The notes below the pieces were generated by a model. It was not told where the DNA came from, ran no database searches, and saw only the letters and a program-made list of their open reading frames with translations. A stretch of 64,000 nt of DNA from Mesorhizobium qingshengii (GTDB taxonomy: Bacteria; Pseudomonadota; Alphaproteobacteria; Rhizobiales; Rhizobiaceae), in the NCBI RefSeq assembly GCF_900103325.1, contig NZ_FMXM01000013.1, positions 124,001-188,000 on the forward strand, written 5' to 3'. Of the stretch, positions 61,261 to 64,000 are shown one piece after another; the stretch's first letter is position 1; the number at the start of each line of letters is the position of its first letter. A program made the position numbers and the translations under genes.

Positions 61261-62240
61261 GGGATTTTTCCTATCTTCGCGCCACTTCGGTCGATGCGGC
61301 ACGCGAGGCGGCTGCCCTGCCCGGCGCCATGCTGCTCGCCGGCGGCACCACGCTGATCGATCTCGCCAAATGCGGCGTCACCGAACCCGACACGCTGGTC
61401 GACATCACCCATCTCACGGGGCTGGACCGGATCGAGGTGAACGAGCGCGGCGCCACCATCGGCGCGCTGGCCAGGATGGGCCATGTCGCCGACCATGCCG
61501 ACATCAAGAGCCGCTTCCCCGCCGTCTCGGAAGCGTTGTGGCAGGCGGCGTCCGCGCAGATCCGCAACATGGCGACCATGGGCGGCAATCTGATGCAGCG
61601 CACCCGCTGCCCCTATTTCCGCGATCCCTCGAATTTCCCCGCCTGTAACAAGCGGCAGCCCGGCTCAGGCTGTTCGGCGATCGGCGGCGTCACGAGGGGA
61701 CACGCCGTGCTCGGCACCAGCGAGGCCTGCATTGCCATGTATCCCGGTGACCTCGCCGTGGCCTTGGTCGCCTTCGACGCGGTCGTCCATCTCGGCGAGC
61801 GCCGCGTTTCGGTCGACGACTTTTTCCTGCTGCCCGGCACCACACCCGACAGGGAACACGCGATCGAACTGGGAGAGATGATCACCGCCATCGAAATCCC
61901 CGGGACCGCCGCTGCCCGCCGCTCGACCTACCTCAAGATCCGCGACAGGCAATCCTACGAGTTTGCGGCGGCGAGCGCGGCCGTCGGCATCGAGTTCGAG
62001 GCCGACGGCCGCACCATCCGTGACCTGCGCGTCGCGCTCGGCGGCGTTGCCACCAAGCCCTGGCGTGCCCGCGCCGTGGAAGACGCCCTGAAAGGCAAGG
62101 TGCTGGAACCGGAAACCGTCCGTGCCGCCAGCCTGCTCGCCGTCGAAGGCGCCGTCGACCATGGCGCCAACCATTACAAGATCGAGCTCGCGCCGCGCGT
62201 TGTCGCGCGCGCCATCCTCAAATTGGGAGAGACGGCATGA
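61257..62240 (+). CDS. Second molybdenum hydroxylase FAD subunit
   Basis: A 327-residue paralogue of the first FAD subunit. It retains LLAGGTTLIDLAKCG, MGGNLMQRTRC and the cluster-type segment PACNKRQPGSGC. The C-terminus is about 25 residues shorter than in the first copy. Overlaps both neighbours by 4 bp. Confidence 0.93.
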   Translation: MRDFSYLRATSVDAAREAAALPGAMLLAGGTTLIDLAKCGVTEPDTLVDITHLTGLDRIEVNERGATIGALARMGHVADHADIKSRFPAVSEALWQAASAQIRNMATMGGNLMQRTRCPYFRDPSNFPACNKRQPGSGCSAIGGVTRGHAVLGTSEACIAMYPGDLAVALVAFDAVVHLGERRVSVDDFFLLPGTTPDREHAIELGEMITAIEIPGTAAARRSTYLKIRDRQSYEFAAASAAVGIEFEADGRTIRDLRVALGGVATKPWRARAVEDALKGKVLEPETVRAASLLAVEGAVDHGANHYKIELAPRVVARAILKLGETA

Positions 62241-64000
62241 CCGTTCACACAAGACATGGCGATGCTTCGGATGGCGTGACGGCGGAAGCCGTCGGCGGCC
62301 GGCTGTCGCGCGTCGACGGCCCGGCCAAGATCACCGGCGCTGCGAAATACGCCGTCGAGCAACAGCTCGAAGGCCTCGCCTATGCCGTGCTGCTCGAAAG
62401 CACGATTGCATCGGGCAAGGTGCGCGCGATCGACACCACCGCCGCTGAAGCCGCACCCGGCGTGCTCAAGGTGCTGACGCCGGACACCATTATCAGCCTC
62501 AGGACCGCATCGGACTGGTTCGGCACGCCGCCACCCGACAAACCCTATTGCCCGCTGGCGCACGACATCACCTTCTCGGGCCAGCACGTCGCGGCCGTGG
62601 TGGCGGAAACCTTCGAGCAAGCGGTCGCCGCGGCGGCCCTGGTCAAGGTCAGTTACGACGAGACGCCGGCCATCGTCGACCTCAGCGACGGCAAGGCCGG
62701 CGACGGCATTCCGATCGACGCCATGACCAAAGAATGGGGCGACGCGCAAGCCGCTTTCGCCTCGGCCCCGGTCCGGGTCTGCGCCGCCTACAACACGCCG
62801 CGCGAATACCAGGCGCCGATGGAGCCGCATGGCCTGATCGCCCGCTGGGAAGGCGACCAGTTGACCGTATGGGAGCCGAGCCAGTGGCTGGACGGCATGG
62901 CGCGCACCTATGCCGAATGGTTCGGCGTGTCATTCGAGAATGTCCGGCTGGTCTCGCCCTATATTGGTGGCGGCTTCGGCTCCAAGGCGCTGGCGCTCAG
63001 CCATGGCGCGGTGGCGGCATGTGCCGCCAAAATGCTCGGCCGGCCAGTGCGGCTGGTGATGACGCGCCAGCAGACCTTTACCGGCTATGGCGGCCGCGCG
63101 GCGACGCGGCAGACGGTGGCGCTCGGCGCCGACCGCGACGGCCGCATCCAGTCGATCGTGCATCGCGGCGTCAACGAAACCTCCATGGACGGCATGTGGG
63201 TCGAGCCGCTCGGGTCGGTCACCTCGATCATGTACGCGACGCCGAATTTCTCCTCGAAACAGAATGTCGTGCGGGTCAATTCGGTAGTGCCGGGCGCCAT
63301 GCGCGCACCGGGTGAAAACCCCTCGGCCTTCGGCATCGAAAGCGCCATCGACGAACTCGCTTACGAGGTCGGCATCGACCCGCTGGAGATCCGGCTGCGG
63401 AACTATGCCGAACAGGACCCACATGCGAAAAAAGCCTGGTCGACCAGGCAGTTGCGCGAGGCTTTTGCAGCGGGAGCGGAACGCTTCGGCTGGGCCAGGC
63501 GGGCACCCGAACCGCGCTCGATGCGCGACGGCAACCAGCTGATCGGCTGGGGCGTCGCCGCCGGCACCTATCCGGTGCGGCGCGCCTATGGCGAGGCGAT
63601 CGTGCGCATCCTTTCCGACGGCTCGGTCGAGGTCGAGAGCTCCTCGATCGACATGGGCCAGGGCACCTACACGATCCTGGCGCAGACCGCCGCCGAAACG
63701 GTCGGCGTGCCGGCCGACACTGTCGTGGTGAAACTGGGCGACTCCCGCTTCCCCCGCGCCGGCGTCACCGGCGGCTCGCGGTTGGCCGGCGTGATGACCG
63801 GCGCCGTCTACAAGGCAGCGACCTCCGCGCTCGACCAGCTGATCGGGCTGGCGATCAGCGACCCGCGCTCACCCTTCCACGCGCTGCAGGCGAACACTTT
63901 GGTCGTCGCCAACGGTCGCATCGCCTCGCCGCGCGGTGACGGTCCCGATCTCTCCATCGCCGAACTGCTGGCCAGCATCGGCCGCGACCACATCGAGGCG
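62237..64000 (+). CDS. Second molybdenum hydroxylase catalytic subunit (partial)
   Basis: The ATG at 62237 overlaps the FAD-subunit stop. 588 codons are open to the window end, so the last roughly 150-170 residues, including the catalytic Glu, are outside. Visible motifs: YIGGGFGSKALAL, MRAPGENPSAFG and SIDMGQGTYT. RVDGPAKITGAAKYAVEQQL is the family opening. Relative to the first operon the substrate-channel residues differ, so specificity probably diverged. Confidence 0.93.
   Translation, partial: MTVHTRHGDASDGVTAEAVGGRLSRVDGPAKITGAAKYAVEQQLEGLAYAVLLESTIASGKVRAIDTTAAEAAPGVLKVLTPDTIISLRTASDWFGTPPPDKPYCPLAHDITFSGQHVAAVVAETFEQAVAAAALVKVSYDETPAIVDLSDGKAGDGIPIDAMTKEWGDAQAAFASAPVRVCAAYNTPREYQAPMEPHGLIARWEGDQLTVWEPSQWLDGMARTYAEWFGVSFENVRLVSPYIGGGFGSKALALSHGAVAACAAKMLGRPVRLVMTRQQTFTGYGGRAATRQTVALGADRDGRIQSIVHRGVNETSMDGMWVEPLGSVTSIMYATPNFSSKQNVVRVNSVVPGAMRAPGENPSAFGIESAIDELAYEVGIDPLEIRLRNYAEQDPHAKKAWSTRQLREAFAAGAERFGWARRAPEPRSMRDGNQLIGWGVAAGTYPVRRAYGEAIVRILSDGSVEVESSSIDMGQGTYTILAQTAAETVGVPADTVVVKLGDSRFPRAGVTGGSRLAGVMTGAVYKAATSALDQLIGLAISDPRSPFHALQANTLVVANGRIASPRGDGPDLSIAELLASIGRDHIEA

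Overview
The window looks like chromosomal DNA of a Mesorhizobium-type alphaproteobacterium (Rhizobiales). The signs are high GC with strongly GC-biased third positions, an alphaproteobacterial LexA box (GTTC-N7-GTTC), an EcfG-like promoter, rhizobial intergenic palindromes, a BA14K-family protein, and gene families common in Mesorhizobium (UgpC-type sugar transport, PrsD/PrsE secretion, PaoABC-like oxidoreductases). I see no rRNA, tRNA, CRISPR array, phage or intact insertion sequence.

Layout. 0-9.3 kb: two HxlR-type regulators facing divergent small enzymes, an alkylation-repair group (Ada, Ogt, 2OG-Fe(II) oxygenase), an SOS-controlled DNA polymerase IV, RsgA and a fatty acid hydroxylase. 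9.5-10.6 kb: an SDR dehydrogenase followed by a wrecked sugar ABC permease. 11.3-15.9 kb: an RTX/GH16 glycanase with its own type I exporter genes, behind an EcfG-like promoter. 16.1-19.3 kb: a tandem HD/LuxR regulator, a small monooxygenase-like protein and a leaderless periplasmic-binding-type protein. 19.6-31.4 kb: a sugar-acid catabolic locus with an RraA-like protein, four enolase-superfamily enzymes, a complete ABC importer, a GntR/FCD regulator and a NIPSNAP protein. 31.6-34.8 kb: an unusual large endonuclease/exonuclease/phosphatase-fold protein paired with an NHL-repeat protein.

35-50.8 kb is mixed accessory sequence: small membrane and lipoproteins, a HerA-like ATPase, a GST, a caspase-like remnant, a DUF559 nuclease between inverted repeats, an AKR, an HTH regulator with a duplicated operator and its DUF899 target, an ECF41 sigma factor with its carboxymuconolactone-decarboxylase partner and matching promoter, a second ECF operon with a metal-sensor-like protein, and EF-hand proteins (one frameshifted).

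50.9-55.7 kb holds the most unusual unit: an operon for an ATP-grasp/C39-peptidase fusion and two different PLP enzymes, which suggests an uncharacterised amino-acid-derived small molecule or modified peptide. A TetR regulator with a clear palindromic operator follows. 56.8-64 kb carries two tandem three-subunit molybdenum hydroxylase operons (Fe-S, FAD, Moco); the last gene runs off the window.
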